From the NCBI RefSeq assembly GCF_000499845.2, contig NC_023749.2, forward strand, positions 3,629,030 to 3,693,029: a stretch of DNA of 64,000 bases, read 5' to 3'. The notes under the pieces were generated by a model that saw only the letters and a list, made by a program, of their open reading frames with translations, ran no database searches and was not told the origin of the DNA. The position numbers and the translations under genes were made by a program. Below are positions 1 to 15,400 of this stretch, piece by piece (the first letter of the stretch is position 1; each line of letters begins with the position of its first letter). Source of the stretch: Phaseolus vulgaris (Eukaryota > Streptophyta > Magnoliopsida > Fabales > Fabaceae).

Positions 1-1008
1 AAATGCAAAAGTATTATTTGTATTGTTGCATCAGATTTCTTTTGTAGCACTCTCATAGTTTATGCAGTTGGCATTTCTGACATATATTAACAACAAAAAA
101 TGAATCAATACACAAATTAAATAATCAAATTAAACTAGTCTTAAAATTAAAGGATGAAAAATATTTGTTTTATCTGAATTAAATATTTGTATATTCATAC
201 CCTTCTTGTTACTTGTTTTTCAACAATTATCTAATTCATAATATTTTTATAATTGTTTCAAATTTATATACACATCTTATGTTAGTTTCATTCATATTTA
301 ATTTAGATAAATATAGTTTTGATTCCTTAATATTTTGAAATATTTGTTTCAGTGAATTGAAAATGAAGTGTACCCAAAGCAAAATGAAAACTTCCCCTTG
401 TGCAAGTTCGTTAACTCTCTGTTCCTAAACAGTTTGCTACACGACTGTTTAACAACTCTAAATAATAAAGAATTAAAATATAAATTAAATTATTGAATAA
501 AAATTAGTAAAACGGGTTATAAAATAGTGGTATAAATTTCAACACACTCTTATCTAATGAATATTAGACAAGTAGAAAAATGTGTTTTATAATAAAAAAA
601 TTGTTTTTATTTAATTTATTCACAAAAGTGTGAACTTACAAAAATATAGTTTTTATTATTTTAAGTAGGTTTAAACAATTTTAAAATGATAAAATAAGGG
701 CTGAAAGGATCTGTAACCATGTTTTCTAGGGCTTCACAGTTTTACAAGTACTCAACAACGAGGAAAACGTTTCAAGTACATTGCAAAACCATTAAGTGAC
801 TTGTTATAATAATATATAATATATTAAATCGAGTCACGATTTACCATTTATGAATAGAAGAAGCGGGAAATTTTCAATTCTTCTCACTCACGTTTGGAAA
901 GACAAATCTAAATAGAATGAAAAAAGGAGTGGACAATTTTATAAATAAGGATAATTGTTCTTACAATTTTCACCGTACATTAAAATTAACAATAGAACTT
1001 AACTTACA
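1..1008. other. Spacer 3' of squalene synthase
   Basis: AT-rich sequence beyond the squalene synthase stop codon. It must contain that gene's 3' UTR and polyadenylation region, because the gene reads leftwards. I see no coding sequence, RNA gene or recognisable repeat in it. Confidence 0.6.
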
Positions 1009-4000
1009 CTAGTTATTATGGTGGTTAGCAGACAGATAGGCAAAAATGATGGAAACCATGATGACCAGCATGACAATCTGCAGGGATGGTTTACGTCAGT
1101 ATATTCTAAGAAATGCAGAATCCAGTTTAAAAAAGCAAAAGCCAAAACGTACCATAAATGAGCCATATCCATTTTCATTCTTCACAATGAATGATTTCCT
1201 GCTTAAAAGAAACCAAGGGTTTGTTTGTTAGACTATGAATGGTAAAAAAAGACACTTTTGAAGCAAATCGGTCATGTACCTTTTACTCAAGAGACCAGAT
1301 TCTCTGCAACTTTTCTGTATAGCTACCAGCCTGCTCAATGTTTTTGTGGCATTGGGATCATTTTTGTCAACCTACAATGGAAAATATAGAAGCTTTTTAT
1401 TTGGAAAAGGACGGCTTTAAGAACTGCTGCTTATAGGGGGGAAAACGGCAAGATCGGCAATTTTGAACTTTGGCTACTATAAAATGTCTTTTACATTAGG
1501 TCAATGGAATGGTAGGATCAAGGGTTATTTGCTATTTTCTTGGGAAAAAAACACCCAACCAGGAAATTTTTTTGAAGTGTGTGCATCAAGTTATTGATGA
1601 ACCAAAAGTGTGATCCTTTTAACAGATTGTTCAGGGTAGAACAAACAAAACAATATAGTGACTCTGCAATCCAATGAAGACTTGTAAGACTGTAACTTGC
1701 TTTATTGTTCAGTCAACGACTTCAAATATTTATTGTAGCAATTGCTACCGTATTGTGGCAAAAACTATGGTTTTAGTAAAAGTCATAGTCATTTTCCCGT
1801 TGTAAATATTATGTGTTTATTGTATAAACATTCAGTAGGAAGTAGGAATATTATCCAATCTTAAATGCAACATGAGTAGCGTTCACATTCTTCTGTTGCA
1901 AACCTAATACGGTGTTAATGACAACAGATTCATACCTTGGACTCCAACACAGAAGCAAAATCAAAGAAAGCGCCATAGACATCAGCCATAGTCTTTGTTC
2001 GGTCAATCACCTTGGCAGTTAAACCTATAAATTGGAAACAAAAATGAATAAATAACATCTAGTTTGATATTACACACCCACAAACAGTAACAGCGTATAA
2101 CAAGCACAAAACCAATAGTTACATGTTGATCCTTTTTTATTCCCAGAAGAAAAAACAATAGTTTGAAAATGAAATGGGAAGAAAGGAACCCATACAAATG
2201 CCACAGCTAACGTACATACATCTAGGTTATGGTATTATCACTTCACTTCAAAATTATAAGGATATCCATCATAGAATTGTAGCTCCTGGCCTCTAAACTA
2301 AAAAAGTATATGCTATTTAGCATTAGCTACTTTGTCCAAGTTCAAACTGTCTTTCCAATTCTTAACCAACATCCATAAGGGAGGATGCAAGTATTTATTT
2401 AGATGTGATATTTAAACATCCAAGCTACAAATACAGAATCTAACAGGATATGGACATCACGCAGCCCAAGAGTAGTTATCTTTCAGACAAATGCATATGC
2501 AGGTTCCATAACAAACAGATTCCAAGGCAATTTTATGGGGATTGATTCAGCATGAAATAACGTGAAATCCAAATTGAAGCAATTAAATATTCCTACGACT
2601 TCAAAAACATATGTCCTGTCTTATATACCAATTGTGGCTTTACGTTTAGCATGCCTCAAAATTACATTACAAGGACTTCAGTATCAAAATAGTTGTTCTG
2701 ACCTCTCCTCATTTTAACTACACCTCTGAAGACCTCAATGTTGTTGTAACATAACGCTAGTGTTCCAATTGCCATTATCTGTCACAGTGCAGCTATGTCA
2801 AATAAACATCAAAATTACTGGGGAAAGATTATCAAAATAACTATTGCTAGATACATTAATCATTAAACATAAAATGAATATGAACGAAACTAACACCCCT
2901 TTGACCCCAAAAAAAGTTAATAGTGCTTAAAGAAAAATAGGTTCCACATAGCATCAGGGTAATCCACCCAAGCAGCTTCTTCCTCTAGAACATATGCAGC
3001 TCAAAAGAAAAAATTTCTTATTCCACATAGTATTAACTAAAACCAGCAAGGCTATATAGCTAAACCCTCAGACCATCATGATCTATTAAAATAACTCAAC
3101 CACAGGAAGACGATCTGTACTCTAACAATTATTGTACATGAAGTTTTGATTAAAAGATATTCTGTTTCATGGCTTACCACTCTGTATCGGTAAAACATTT
3201 AACTAAAAAATGTATAATAGATTGTTATTAACACATCTTTTGGGAAGTCTTTAAACTAAATCTTAGAAGAAACTGAAATAATATATTCATTTTACTTTTT
3301 CATATTTTATTGAACTGAATAGGGAGGAAGCTGAAATTATTAAACTCTTCTGAAACATAACATGGTATGCAAACAATATAAAACATGCAGATAAATTACG
3401 GTATATCATTGCAACAAAGAGTGACATGAACTAAATAACAGTTCCATCAGAAGTAACTAAGTAAAAGAACAGCACCTGGGGTATAGCACAAAAGCGAAAT
3501 ATAGACGAGTCTCTTAAAGCAGCCATGTATATTAAGGAATCTTCAGCATGCATCAGAGCATTAGTGACCATGTCATTTAAGCATTGTACTGCTTTAACAG
3601 AGTTCTCCTCATATTTCAAATCCTGGATTATAACAATTAAATTGAAGTGACAAATAAGAAACCCATACATCAGCACACCTGGACATCGAGCGAAAGTCAA
3701 AAAGGCATTTCATGTGTACGTTAAAAGTGTGACTGGAAATTTGATTTCACCATCACACCGTGTGAGATTAATGAAATGGGGGAGAAAGAGCAGAAAGGAT
3801 TTGTGTAAGACTTTGTGCCCCTTCAATTTAGTGTTTGATGGAATTGATTTTAAACTGTCAACTATAATTGACGTGCGTGCTTAAATTAATCTGAACCACA
3901 TACTTGTCATGGGACATGTGCTTTTTCATTGGAGAATGCGAGAACTGATTTTCTAGCTTTTGAAATTAATTAAGCTAGATGTAAATTCCTGTAGTGTAGA

Positions 4001-6765
4001 GCCAAACCTCGAGTTTGTTAACATATTTACTCCAAATCTCTCGTGGCCAGAACATGCGTGACTTGGGGATTTCATTGATGTCTTCCAGATAATCTCGAAT
4101 GATGTTTGTTTTCTGCAATCTCAAGAGGTAGCATAAAATGTAAGCAAGCAATTGCAACCGTACTGCAGTTTTCATATCTTACAACCATGATACCTGAAGA
4201 AACAAGCCCATTGAATTGGAAAGGGAATCAGAAGCCAGATCTTCTGAACCAGAGGCATGGAAGAGCTTTGATAAACCCAGCCCAACAAGTCCAGCCACGT
4301 AGTGACAATATTCATCATAGTCATCAATTGTTTCAACCTGCAGATGGAAGAAAAAGGTCTCTTGGCATAAATCAAGATGATCTTTCTATGTTGAAAACAT
4401 GGCAGAAATCCCTTTGCAGCATAGTGTTCAGTACATAAGAACTTATAATAGATGCATTAACAATAATAGTAGTATAACATCAAAATTAAAAAATTGTTGT
4501 GTTTAAATAAAAATAAAAGATATCTGTTTTCAAATCATTATATTGACCATCTCTCTAAATTGCCATCTACCAAACAAGATAATTTAAAAGACCAAAAATC
4601 ATTAAAAACCAGAAACTAGCAGGACATTTAAAGGAATAACAAACATCATATAATGTCTTGTCAATCACAGAGGTTCACAATATTAATTGTAAGATAATAA
4701 ACATAATATTTGCAGAACAGAAGCCTTGTGAGACAAACCTCCTTGCAAATAAATTTGGCCATGCCAGCACCCATTCTTTTTGTAATGTCCTCAATTGCTT
4801 CCTGATAGCTGCAAAAATCATTGACTAACATTTAACTTGTTTGTCATAGAATATACAGCAATAATTTAATTACATAAATAACTGAGAAAAGCTAAATAAA
4901 AAGGAAGTGAATCAATAGTCCATATACACATCTCCGTTGGTCGTGAAATCTCTTCAATTTGAACAATATGAATGCACCAACACAAATTATAGAATGAGAT
5001 CCCCAGTTTAGGCCTTAAATATTTTTTGTGTAAAAACCTACCAGAGACCAAGTGGAATATAACTAGCAATGGACAGGAACCCCGAAATTTTTGTAACTGG
5101 TGAAAAAAATACAAAATACAGAAACCTCTGTGTTATAATGTGGAAATAATTGATAATTCTTATTAATCACAGATACAAAACACCATGTTTATTCATCAGT
5201 ATGTAATCGACATTATAATAAGTAATTCCAACCCAAATTTTAATATTCCAGAAAGGGATACAAATGAATCCACAAATGTTATTCACAAAGATATTCTATT
5301 GGTAGCACAGCATGCATTAATGATAAACAGTACACACCCCCACTTCCCCAAGTGTAATAACAATGATAGCATAAAATTGGAACCAAGATTCAAAGGGCTG
5401 CTGCTGATTGGAAAGGAAAAATCATATGCTGTGGAATTTAAAGTTCAATTTAGGTAAACGAGCACAGATAAAAACTGACTTCTTTCCAAGTTCCAGAAAA
5501 GCAGTTGAAACATGATGAATCTGGTCCATTAGAACTTTGTACTCCTTTGTGCCACCTAGTTACATTAAAAACAATTAGTGTTCGAATCAGCATGAATAAA
5601 TTTGGAGGCTCATATACTATAAACTCATTCTTCTCGTGATCAATAAAGGTTGTCTTTAATAACAATATAAGTAATTCCTGTATGTAGTTTAAAATCCCAT
5701 TCAATTTCTGAAAAAATAAGTTAGATGTGGTTAAATTGAATATTTATGACTAAAAAAACCACAGATTGGGAAAAGAATGTTCAAATTGTATTGAATCTTA
5801 ACTTAGCATAAAAATATTAAATAAAGAGCACAAAGACGACACACTCACATGAAAAGTGCCAATCACGATCATAAATATGACGGTGAAAAGCTATCAGTAT
5901 AGGCACCTTGACATCTGTAGCTATGCTAGTGTCATCCTCTGTCAAAAAAAAATTGAGTTACAACAATATAGATAATTTCAATTTTGTAACAACGGAAGAG
6001 TTATTGTTTAGAATAACTTTAAACTAAACATGCATCGTTCAAAGGAAATGGACGCAATAACCAGCAGATTCATAAGGACTCGGAAATTCTATGCCAAATA
6101 TGCGTGCCTTCCATAAAGTATTCTAGAAAAAGAAAAAAACATTGAAAAAAAAAAAACTCGAGCTACTGGTTTTCAATTGAGTTTCCATTTTCAAGAGCTT
6201 CTAAAAAGAGCAGAATCTTAAAATCACTATCGTTTCCCAAAGAAGTTGGACGATAACACCAATCCCTGCACAACATTCAAAGCTTCAAAAAATAAAAGAA
6301 ATAAAAACAAAGCATTGAACAATCACATCTCCACACAGCGTTGATAATTAAAACCGACAGTACTGACATTCATTCGTCATCGCAAGCTACAAAAAAACAA
6401 AACAATAAAAAGCGCGCGCATCCAATCGAATATACGAATACAAACCAACGGTGTCGAGCGCTCGAAGAACCAGATAGAATATGCAAACCTGACGGAAAAG
6501 GAAAACGAGGTCAGTGGAGAAAAGGCGGAATCGAAATCAGAAAACGAGAGAGGAATCGGAAGGAACTAACCGCGTTGCGAAGGTCGGTGCCGAGCTGCTG
6601 AATGACGAGTGCGAAGCTTCTAGAAACCTTGTGCAGCATAGTGTAACAGAAGGCCCAGTGCAGCTCCGGCGGGATCTGCTTCTCAGCGTTTCTGGCGGCT
6701 ATTTTGAGCTTCAGCAACGGGTAAAAGTCATCTGGATGCTTCAGAATCGATCTCAGAGTCCCCAT
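1009..6765 (-). CDS. SQS: Squalene synthase (farnesyl-diphosphate farnesyltransferase)
   Basis: Joins two farnesyl diphosphates head-to-head and reduces the product to squalene with NADPH at the ER, the first committed step of sterol and triterpene synthesis. I resolved 13 exons: 6571-6765, 6446-6488, 5849-5938, 5480-5555, 4739-4808, 4194-4337, 4008-4112, 3476-3622, 2703-2778, 1936-2024, 1280-1371, 1153-1198, 1009-1077. They sum to 1242 nt, or 413 aa, the usual plant length; all introns are GT-AG and the frame is unbroken. The product starts [18 protein letters not shown]. It has both aspartate-rich motifs, DTVED (77-81) and DYLED (213-217), and a C-terminal membrane anchor from about residue 392 ending in [10 protein letters not shown]. 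The start is the first ATG and gives the family N-terminus. The call is firm; the small exons 12 and 13 are the least certain borders. Confidence 0.97.
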
Positions 6766-8313
6766 TCTCGAAGCTTCCGCGTTCGAATTTCGATAACCAC
6801 AATCGACGTTCTTTGGAGCTATTTGTAACTGCGCAAGATCTTCCCTCCGATGGTGACTACGACTACTTCGCCTTTCGGGTTTGCCAAATTTTGGAAAAAG
6901 GGAATATATAACTATTTATTCATTTATGGATTTAATTATTATTTATTTATTTATTTATTTGAGATTGAAAATTATAAATTATATTTCTAGTCACACTCGG
7001 TATCAGCTAGCAATTGCTTTCATCCGCGACATAAATAAACATAAATAAAACAGTTTTAAATATATAAATTAAGATGTGTCTTCCAATATAAATCATCCAT
7101 TATCTTATTTAGATTCTAGACATTAAAATCCAAAAGTTTTTTTTTCTTATTTTGGATACCAAAATTCAAAAAAGATAAAAAGATAACCAGAGAATTAGCA
7201 TTTTCATTTTGTAGACAAATTCGTTTAAATGCACGTCTTGTCCCTTTGTCTGGACTGGATCAGATTTTTATATAGGAATCATCCTTCCTTAGCCTAACCA
7301 CCAATGACTACCATTTCTTTTTTGTAGTCTTTTAAATTAAAATTATCGTTTTACCCTTAAAAAATATACTTTTAATGAATAATAATAAAGGTAGTTAACA
7401 AATAAATAATTGATGGTACTATATCATGATTTTTACTAATATGTTGTAATATTATTTTTTTCATTATTAAAATTGATAAATTATATTATTTGATACTATT
7501 TTAGTCTTGTGTTACTTAATATGATTTTTAAAGTCGTGACTTATTTATTTTAGTAATTTTTAAAAAAATTATTTAATATAATAATTAAGAGATAAAATTA
7601 TACTATATTAATAAATATTTTTATTATACTTAACGAAATCTTGTCATCTTATATGATTTATCAATTTTAATAATTTTTATAAAATTTATTTACTTTGATA
7701 AGTAAAAAATAAGACTACACCACATTAGGAATATCTACTATGTGTGAATAGTTAAAAAAGATGTAAGTAAACAAGAATTTTAAAAAATAAATAAATGTTG
7801 TAACTCTAAAGATAAAATACTGCATACAAAATTATATCCTTTTAGATGACTTTTATTATTTATAGGTTTTAATTTTGGAAGAAATTACACTTGAGTCTCT
7901 ATTCCTATCAAAATATTTTTAAGTATTTTTTCATAATATAATGATTCTACAATAATTTTTTATTTATACTTTAAAAGAGATATAAATCATGTATATTAAA
8001 TATTTTATTTTATAATCTATGGTCTTAAGTTTAAGATATTTTGAGGTCGTATTAGAATGTTTTGATAAGATTTTATCCAACTAAAATATCTTAGATACAA
8101 TTATTCACTCTAATGATACTATCCCAATATTTTCTGTTTTAAAATTTAAAATTTTATCATAATTTTATTTTTAAAAACACATAAAAAAATTAAGAAATGA
8201 AATGAATATGTGTTTAAATTATCTTTAAATTGATTTCAACATATAAAACTATTAAAATACTGAAATAATATATAATTTATTTTAAAATATAAATGGTAAA
8301 ATATACTATATGC

Positions 8314-8607
8314 AACGATGAGATTAATATATTACTACGTCCGTGTAGCAGCTTTAATGATAAGACAGCATATTAATTGTAAAAATTGAAAATATTAAAT
8401 TTCTTTACATTTTTTTATATTATTTATCATTGAGAGTGGAAAATATTTTTTTCTAAATAACGATGACATTAATATATTACTACTTCGTGTATCAGTTTTA
8501 ATGATTTAATCACATCATATTAATTGTGAAATTACCAAAATATTAAATCTTTTTACTTTTTTATATTATTTATCATCGAGAATGGAAAATATTTTTTTTT
8601 CTAAATA
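8314..8607. repeat. Tandem duplication, two diverged units of about 145 bp
   Basis: Unit 1 (8314-8458) and unit 2 (8459-8607) both begin AACGATGA, run through ATTAATATATTACTAC, share TTAATGAT and CATATTAATTGT in the middle, and end TTATCAT..GAGA.TGGAAAATATTTTTTT. The copies differ by scattered substitutions and small indels, so the duplication is not recent. No coding capacity. Confidence 0.75.
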
Positions 8608-9382
8608 CCACCACTAACTGTGTAAACAAGTTTTACCAACGAGGACTGAAACTTTAACTTTTATTTATTTGCAAACACTAAAACTTGTGTATTTCTCATG
8701 TGAGAACAAAAACTTGAAACAATTACCAAGTGTATCGTTTAATCCTTTTAAAATAAGTACATTAAAATTTGTAGCAGAGAAAATTCTTATATAATTAACA
8801 GTGTAAAATCTTGTACAGTAAAAAAATATCTAAGTGGGAAAAAAAAAACAATAATAAATAAAAAATTGTTATCACAAGTTAGCAAAGAGACAGATACCAA
8901 CCTATTTAATAGTATATCTAACTTAAACTACAGTCTTAATTTAAGACTTGTATTAAAAAAACATTATTAAAACATACTAATGTAATATAAAGATAATCTT
9001 AAATTTAAGATTCTAAAACTCAAAAGTGAAAAATATTTTAAATTTTAATATAATAATTAAATTATTTTTTAAGACTAGAAAACATGAAATATTAAACTAT
9101 ACAATAAAATAAAATAAAACAAAAAATAAATGAATAAATGGATGTTATAAAAATCGTTCATGTACTAATCACATAGTACACACGATGAATAAGATAAGAA
9201 AAGATCATAAATATCACAAAAGTTTTATATCTTCGATGTTACATATATCTCGATCTTCCATAAATGCATGGTTATTAAAGTCAACGAAACACACAGATTT
9301 TTTTTTAAAAAAAAATATGTTTGAAATACGTTGACCATGGAAGATATTTCACGTTAATTGTCAGTGTAAATAGTAAATTAAC

Positions 9383-9400
9383 ATATATATATATATATAA
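9383..9400. repeat. (AT)n microsatellite
   Basis: Run of alternating A and T. Similar runs occur near 39944-39962, 42486-42504, 43205-43222, 46520-46540 and 46622-46656. Confidence 0.8.
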
Positions 9401-12400
9401 AATACATTTCTTGATTTTTTTCTTTGAAAACAACGAAATGTTTTCAATTGATAGTATATTAAAAACCTATAAAAATAAATTATTTAAAACGTACTTATAT
9501 AATTTTTTAAATATTTAAATTAATGTTACATGAGTAATCAAGTGATACTTTGAGTATACACTTAAAATATTTTAAATTATTAAAATAATAAAAATGTAAG
9601 AAAAAAAAGTGAAAGTTTAGTTAAGTTTGGGATATGTATGCTCGTTTTTATAATTTAATTTATTAGATTTGGTTAAGTTTGAGATGAATATTTTCATGTA
9701 CTATTAAATTAAAATACTTTGAAAGGTGATTTTATTAATGCATGGTATAAAATAAATTTAATCAAAACAGTAAAATGATTAATAATTTGATAACTTAATA
9801 TCTTGAGAAAAAAATAAGAGAATATACAAGTATAAACTAAATTAATATTGAAAGATATGGATATAAGTGTGTATATTATAGTTAATTCCAATGAAATATT
9901 AGAAATATAAATCGAAGAAAAATACTCGAAATTAAAAAAAATGAAACATGTGTCTTTATAAAAAAAATTAATAAAAATATTGTAAATAAAAAGGTACAAG
10001 ATAAACGTATACTAAAACATTATTTCTATTTTACTTTCAACGATTTAACATAAGACGGGATATATCCTTTTTATTATGTAATCACTAAATTATAATTATA
10101 TTATCTGAATTATTCATTTTTTATCTTGAAAAACGTGACCAATAAATCTTAAATTACTTTTAGTTTTTAAGCATTTAAAAGTACATATTAAATTAACTTT
10201 AATATACATTCTTAAATAGTTTTAAATTGATTAATAAGCTATTTAACGAGTTTTTGAATAAATTTTCGAATTCAAAATTTATAAATAAAAAGCATGTTTT
10301 AAAAAGATATCTTATTAAAAATATCCAATTACATTATTCCAGGAATTATATTTATTATGAAAAATAATGAATATTTTTTTAAAAAATACAATGATCCATT
10401 TTGAATCTAATAATAACTTTTTTAACCAATTTGATTTCAACATTATATTTTCACAGTTGTTTTCAGGTATCACTACTTCATATTATTCCACACAAAAAAT
10501 GAAATATCAATAAGTAAACATAAAAAATTTAAATAATGAGACGCACCTAACTAAGAAAAAGAAAAGAAAACACGTTTTGTTGCGGTTTTTTTTCCACCAA
10601 TTTGTTTATGCAGGGCACGCGAGAAGCGAGTGACACGCTAAAAGCGAGTGACTCAAAAATATAATTATTAATATATACTTCTCCTCTACTCACTGAATAT
10701 ATGAAGTATATGTCACGAAATTTATTTAATATTTTTGTTTATATAATAAATATATTATTCTCAAATTATATTTATTGAGAATTAGATTTAAGTTTATAAA
10801 TAAAGCTATTTTGATATTAAATAAGGTTTAGAAAATAAAAATTAAGTCTAATAAATATTTTTTAATATTTGATGTTAAAGGAAAAACTTTACAAAATCAT
10901 TATTACATTGAGGATTGAGGGAAATGAATTAGGTGAATTTTATCATTTGTTTTATCTATTAAATTACTGAAATGATAATTTCTAGAATGAAAATATAAAT
11001 TATTTGATGTTTTCAATTTTTAATTCAACATTCATTTTTATTTATTATTCAATTTAAATATGTATTAAGAGAAGGTTAGTGTTTTGCTATGGAAAAGAAT
11101 AGTGTATTTGTTAGAATGAAGAAACCGTTAATTGGGACCGTTCGATATAATCATATGTTAGACCGATAGTAAAATGCCTTTCCTCACCTAGCTATTAAAT
11201 TTATTTTGGGTGTAATTTATATTTTAGTTTTTAAAATTTTAGAGTAAAATGTATTTTTTCTGTTTCAAATTTTGTAAAAAAATAGTTTCTAAAATATTTT
11301 TATATTATTCTAAATGCTAAATCCAAGAAACTAAAATAAATCAATATCTTAAACAATAAATATATGAAGACTAAAGGAACTAAAATGATTTTTTTAAGGG
11401 AATCCGAATTCCATTAAAAATTAGGGTTTAGGTTTGAATATGTTTAAAATTGCATGGGTTAAAAATATGTTTAAATTTTTATTATAAGGATATAGGTTTT
11501 TAAAGTGCATTTATATGGGAAGTGTGATTTGTGGTTGTAAATTGAATAATATTTTATTTCTGTGGGGTGGTGTAGATAGTAGATAATTGTTAGTACTGGT
11601 TTTCTTTGGGCGTGGGCTTTGGGAGGGGCAATGGGAGTGGAAATAGTGAATTAGGGAGTGGCGTGGGAAGTTATAAGTTTAAGCATTTTAAGTTAGAGAT
11701 GACCCACAAGACAAATCTTTCTTTCTTCTTTCTTTTCTCTAAGTTTCACTTTGATTTCTCAAATTCTCCTCCATTTTTAAGTTTCAGTGATTTCATCTTA
11801 AAAAAATAAAAATAAAAAGTAGCACAATTTGGAGTTAGAAAAGTGTAAGTTTGTTTTATTTTAGTGATTTCCTTTTGGAAGAAGTGAGCTTGTGTTCAAT
11901 TCACCAATATAAGGTTTTGGGTTATTAAGTTTGAAATTTTATGAGTTGAATCACTGTTATTCTTTAGCACTTTCCCTTGAATGATCCAATGTTGAGGATA
12001 ACTAATTTTCATTATGTTAAATATTAAATTTGGTACGTGTAAGAGTTGTTTGGGTTTTAATTTTAATGAATTTTGATTGCACATGAAATGTTAAAAAAAT
12101 GGGATTTCATTAAAATGTTAAATGTTACCTGTATGGTTTTTATTCTGGTGCGATGAGTAAATTACATTCTTGTTGAAATGAAAGAAGATACTTCCTAACC
12201 TCCATTCTAGCTTTTATACTTTCATTCTAATTAGTTTAGAATTTAAAAGTTTCCAAAAATATGAACAAGTCAAATAAATATATTTTAAAACGTGTTATGA
12301 AATTTCTGGAATTTTGGGAGGAAGAATTTCCCATTAATTGAATGTTATGTTTTAAGTTAGTCATATCAATGCAATGATATAAAAAACCACTTTAGAGTAT

Positions 12401-15400
12401 ATCTCGTATATTTTAAATGGTAATTAAATATTTAATTATTAAAACAAAAAATAGTATATAGATAGAAAAATCAATTATTTATGTTTTATTTTAAGATAAT
12501 CATTATTTCTCTATAAAATTTTTTCATCAACTTTCTCTTTAATTTGCTAAATTCATATGTCATCAAACTAATTATCGAAGTTCACCATTAGATTCTTAAC
12601 AACGAATACTATAAGATTGTCCTGTTGGAGTTTTAGATAAAGTAAGTTCATTTTTCTCTTTTTTACATTTGAGTTGGTTTTGAACTTGTTACTTTGGTAT
12701 AGATTTTTGCATGTGATATTTTTAGCTTAAAGACCAGTCTTTGTCAGAGTCTTAGTAATATGCCTTTGATCAGGACTATGTATTGCAAGTTAAGTTATCC
12801 TTGGAGCCATGTAGTTGAAGCTCTATGTGAGCACACATAATCAAGTAAAAAAAGTTAGATTAAATTTTCAATAAAATCCTAGATTAGAATATTTGGATAT
12901 GGGTGAAGTGGTCACCGTTTTTAAATCTCCTTGCAAGATTGTTTACTTTTGAGTAAAACAATATTGAATGGAATTAAATGTGAAATGGTTTATTTTGTAT
13001 AGTATATGTTGATTTTGACATTGATAAGTTATTAAATGTGTTTTTGTCTGAGATTGAAAGTATTGAATGATAGTATGAATTGGTTTGAATTTCATCATCA
13101 TTCAATTGAAGTGTAAGAATGATAAGTATTGGTTGTTTGAATCTAAATGATTGAAAGTGGTTTAGAAATAACAAATGTATAAACTGACATAATAACTTAA
13201 TGAAAGTAACTTTGCAACTCTAAGCATGATATGTTTTGTTGCCTCGTATGTTTTATAAAATTCAAGTTTGAGTGTGAAATTTTGTTGGAAATTTTGAAAT
13301 ATAGTAGTTTTATGTAGCTTTTAATATGCAACTTTCGTTGAAACTAGAAGATTATCGCAAAAACAAGGTAAAAAATGGGGTGCTATCGATTTGATTTTCA
13401 TTTCTGCTAAAGCTAAAAAAAACTTAAATTTCAATGTTTGCTTATGTGTTTTTGGATTATTATTATTTTTTTTTAATTTAATTTTATATGAAATTTAATT
13501 ATATATTTAGTTGAAAATTCTTTAGTCCGTGTGATTATGTTCATTTTATGAGTAGAATTTATTTGTTTGTTTTCTAAACTTTGGTGTGATTAACTTGTGT
13601 GTTTTTGTATAATGTAAGATAAGAAATATGAAGTTGTAATCAAGATATGATATTTTTAGAAAATAAAATACTATGTTAAAATTGTTAGGATGTACATTGA
13701 TTGGTGATTTGTTTTGAAAGATATATTTTGATTTTATTGATATAATGAAATCATATAAATGAAGTTATTTAAGTGACAAAGTCGAATGTAGTTCCCATGA
13801 ACGTGTCCGTTGTTTGAAAGACAACTAATTTGACATGATATGTGAATTAATCATGTATTTAATTATGTTTTCTTTATCTGTGATGATCGTGTTTTTACAC
13901 GGAAGAAAATGATGATGAAGGTGGAAGAGTTCTAAATTAGATAAAGAAAATGTTTAATTTTTCAAGAATTTTATTTGATATGGGTAGATATTAAATTTCA
14001 AATAAAAAAAATATTTTGAATTATGTATAATTTATATGTTATATATAGAGAGATATTTATTTTAATATTCATACCTATTATATTTTATATATATAATAAA
14101 ATAAGAATGTTACAATTCAGATTGATTTAATTTAAACAAAATCTACTATCTTTTTTAGATGATTTAACAATTTCATAACAAACAATTCCATGCATCATCT
14201 ATGTGATAATTTTTATGACTATCATCATAAGTTGAAGAATAGACAATAAAAATATATAATTCGAACTAAACAAATATTCATTAACAATCTGATAGCTTTT
14301 TACGTGATTATAATCATACAATTATATTTACATTCATAAACCATTAAATAACACAATAATGAATCTTAATTAAGCAACATCACATAATACATTTTTTCAG
14401 TAAAACAAAGTTAACAGCAAAAAACCCGTAACTAATTAATCAATTATTCTCACAATTTCAATATATTTTTTCATACGACGCTGACCTTTGACTTACTATA
14501 TTTTTAAACATTTTTTAATAATTAACAGTCTAGATTGTAGACTCAATTACTATTAACATTTGAAAATGTAACCATTAGAATCTCATGAAAAGATAATGTA
14601 ACTATTTAGTTTTTATTTTGAAAATGAAATTTTGATTATAAATTAAACAGTTTTTTTAAAAAAATTGCTAACGAAGGGTGAAATGATGAAAGTGTTGAAA
14701 AAAGAGTGTAGGATTTTTTATATTAAATATTTGTGTAGTTATAACTTAAAATTTATAATAAATATATCAAATGAGTTTTTTAATTGTCAAATAAATGGAT
14801 GGAAAAAAATTTGGTGTGATGGAATATGTTACAAAATTCTTATTAAGCATTCATGTGAAAATAATTTAGTTTGATAACATATATAAATTAAACTTTAAGA
14901 AGTGGAAGTTGCATTTAAGGCTTGGCAATAAATGTTATATAGAAGGATAATAAGAACAAGTCATCTACTTATTATAATTCATAATGAATTTATATTTTTT
15001 AATTAAAACTTCACCATTTATTGTTATCTTCTTCGGGGAAACATATATAGTTATTTTGATTTTTTTTTATGATGTACCCTTTTTCACATATATTGTATTT
15101 TCTTTTATTAAATATTAAATATTTGTTCTATTTAGTCATCAAAGATGAAGTTCAGATTTTTCTCTTAAATGGCGTGTCGGTGTTCGATACTTGTATCAGA
15201 CACCACACTCTTATGACATTGTAGAACACGTATCCGTGAAGTGTCTAATTCAAAAACTATTTGTTAGATTTCTGACAATTCTAGTACGGTTGCAACACAA
15301 TTTTAAAAAGAAAAAAAAAATTAATTTTCTAAAAATTCAAACTTGATTATATAAATTATTATTATGATTATAAAAAAAATAAACAAATCCTTGTGAACCA

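Noticed and set aside
1046..1231. Plus-strand frame containing [10 protein letters not shown], reminiscent of the squalene synthase C-terminal region
   Set aside because: It lies antisense within the last intron and exons of the minus-strand squalene synthase gene, whose true C-terminal exons (1153-1198 and 1009-1077) read cleanly on the minus strand. The likeness is chance.
4106..4438. 110-aa plus-strand frame
   Set aside because: Antisense shadow of squalene synthase exon 6 and its flanks.
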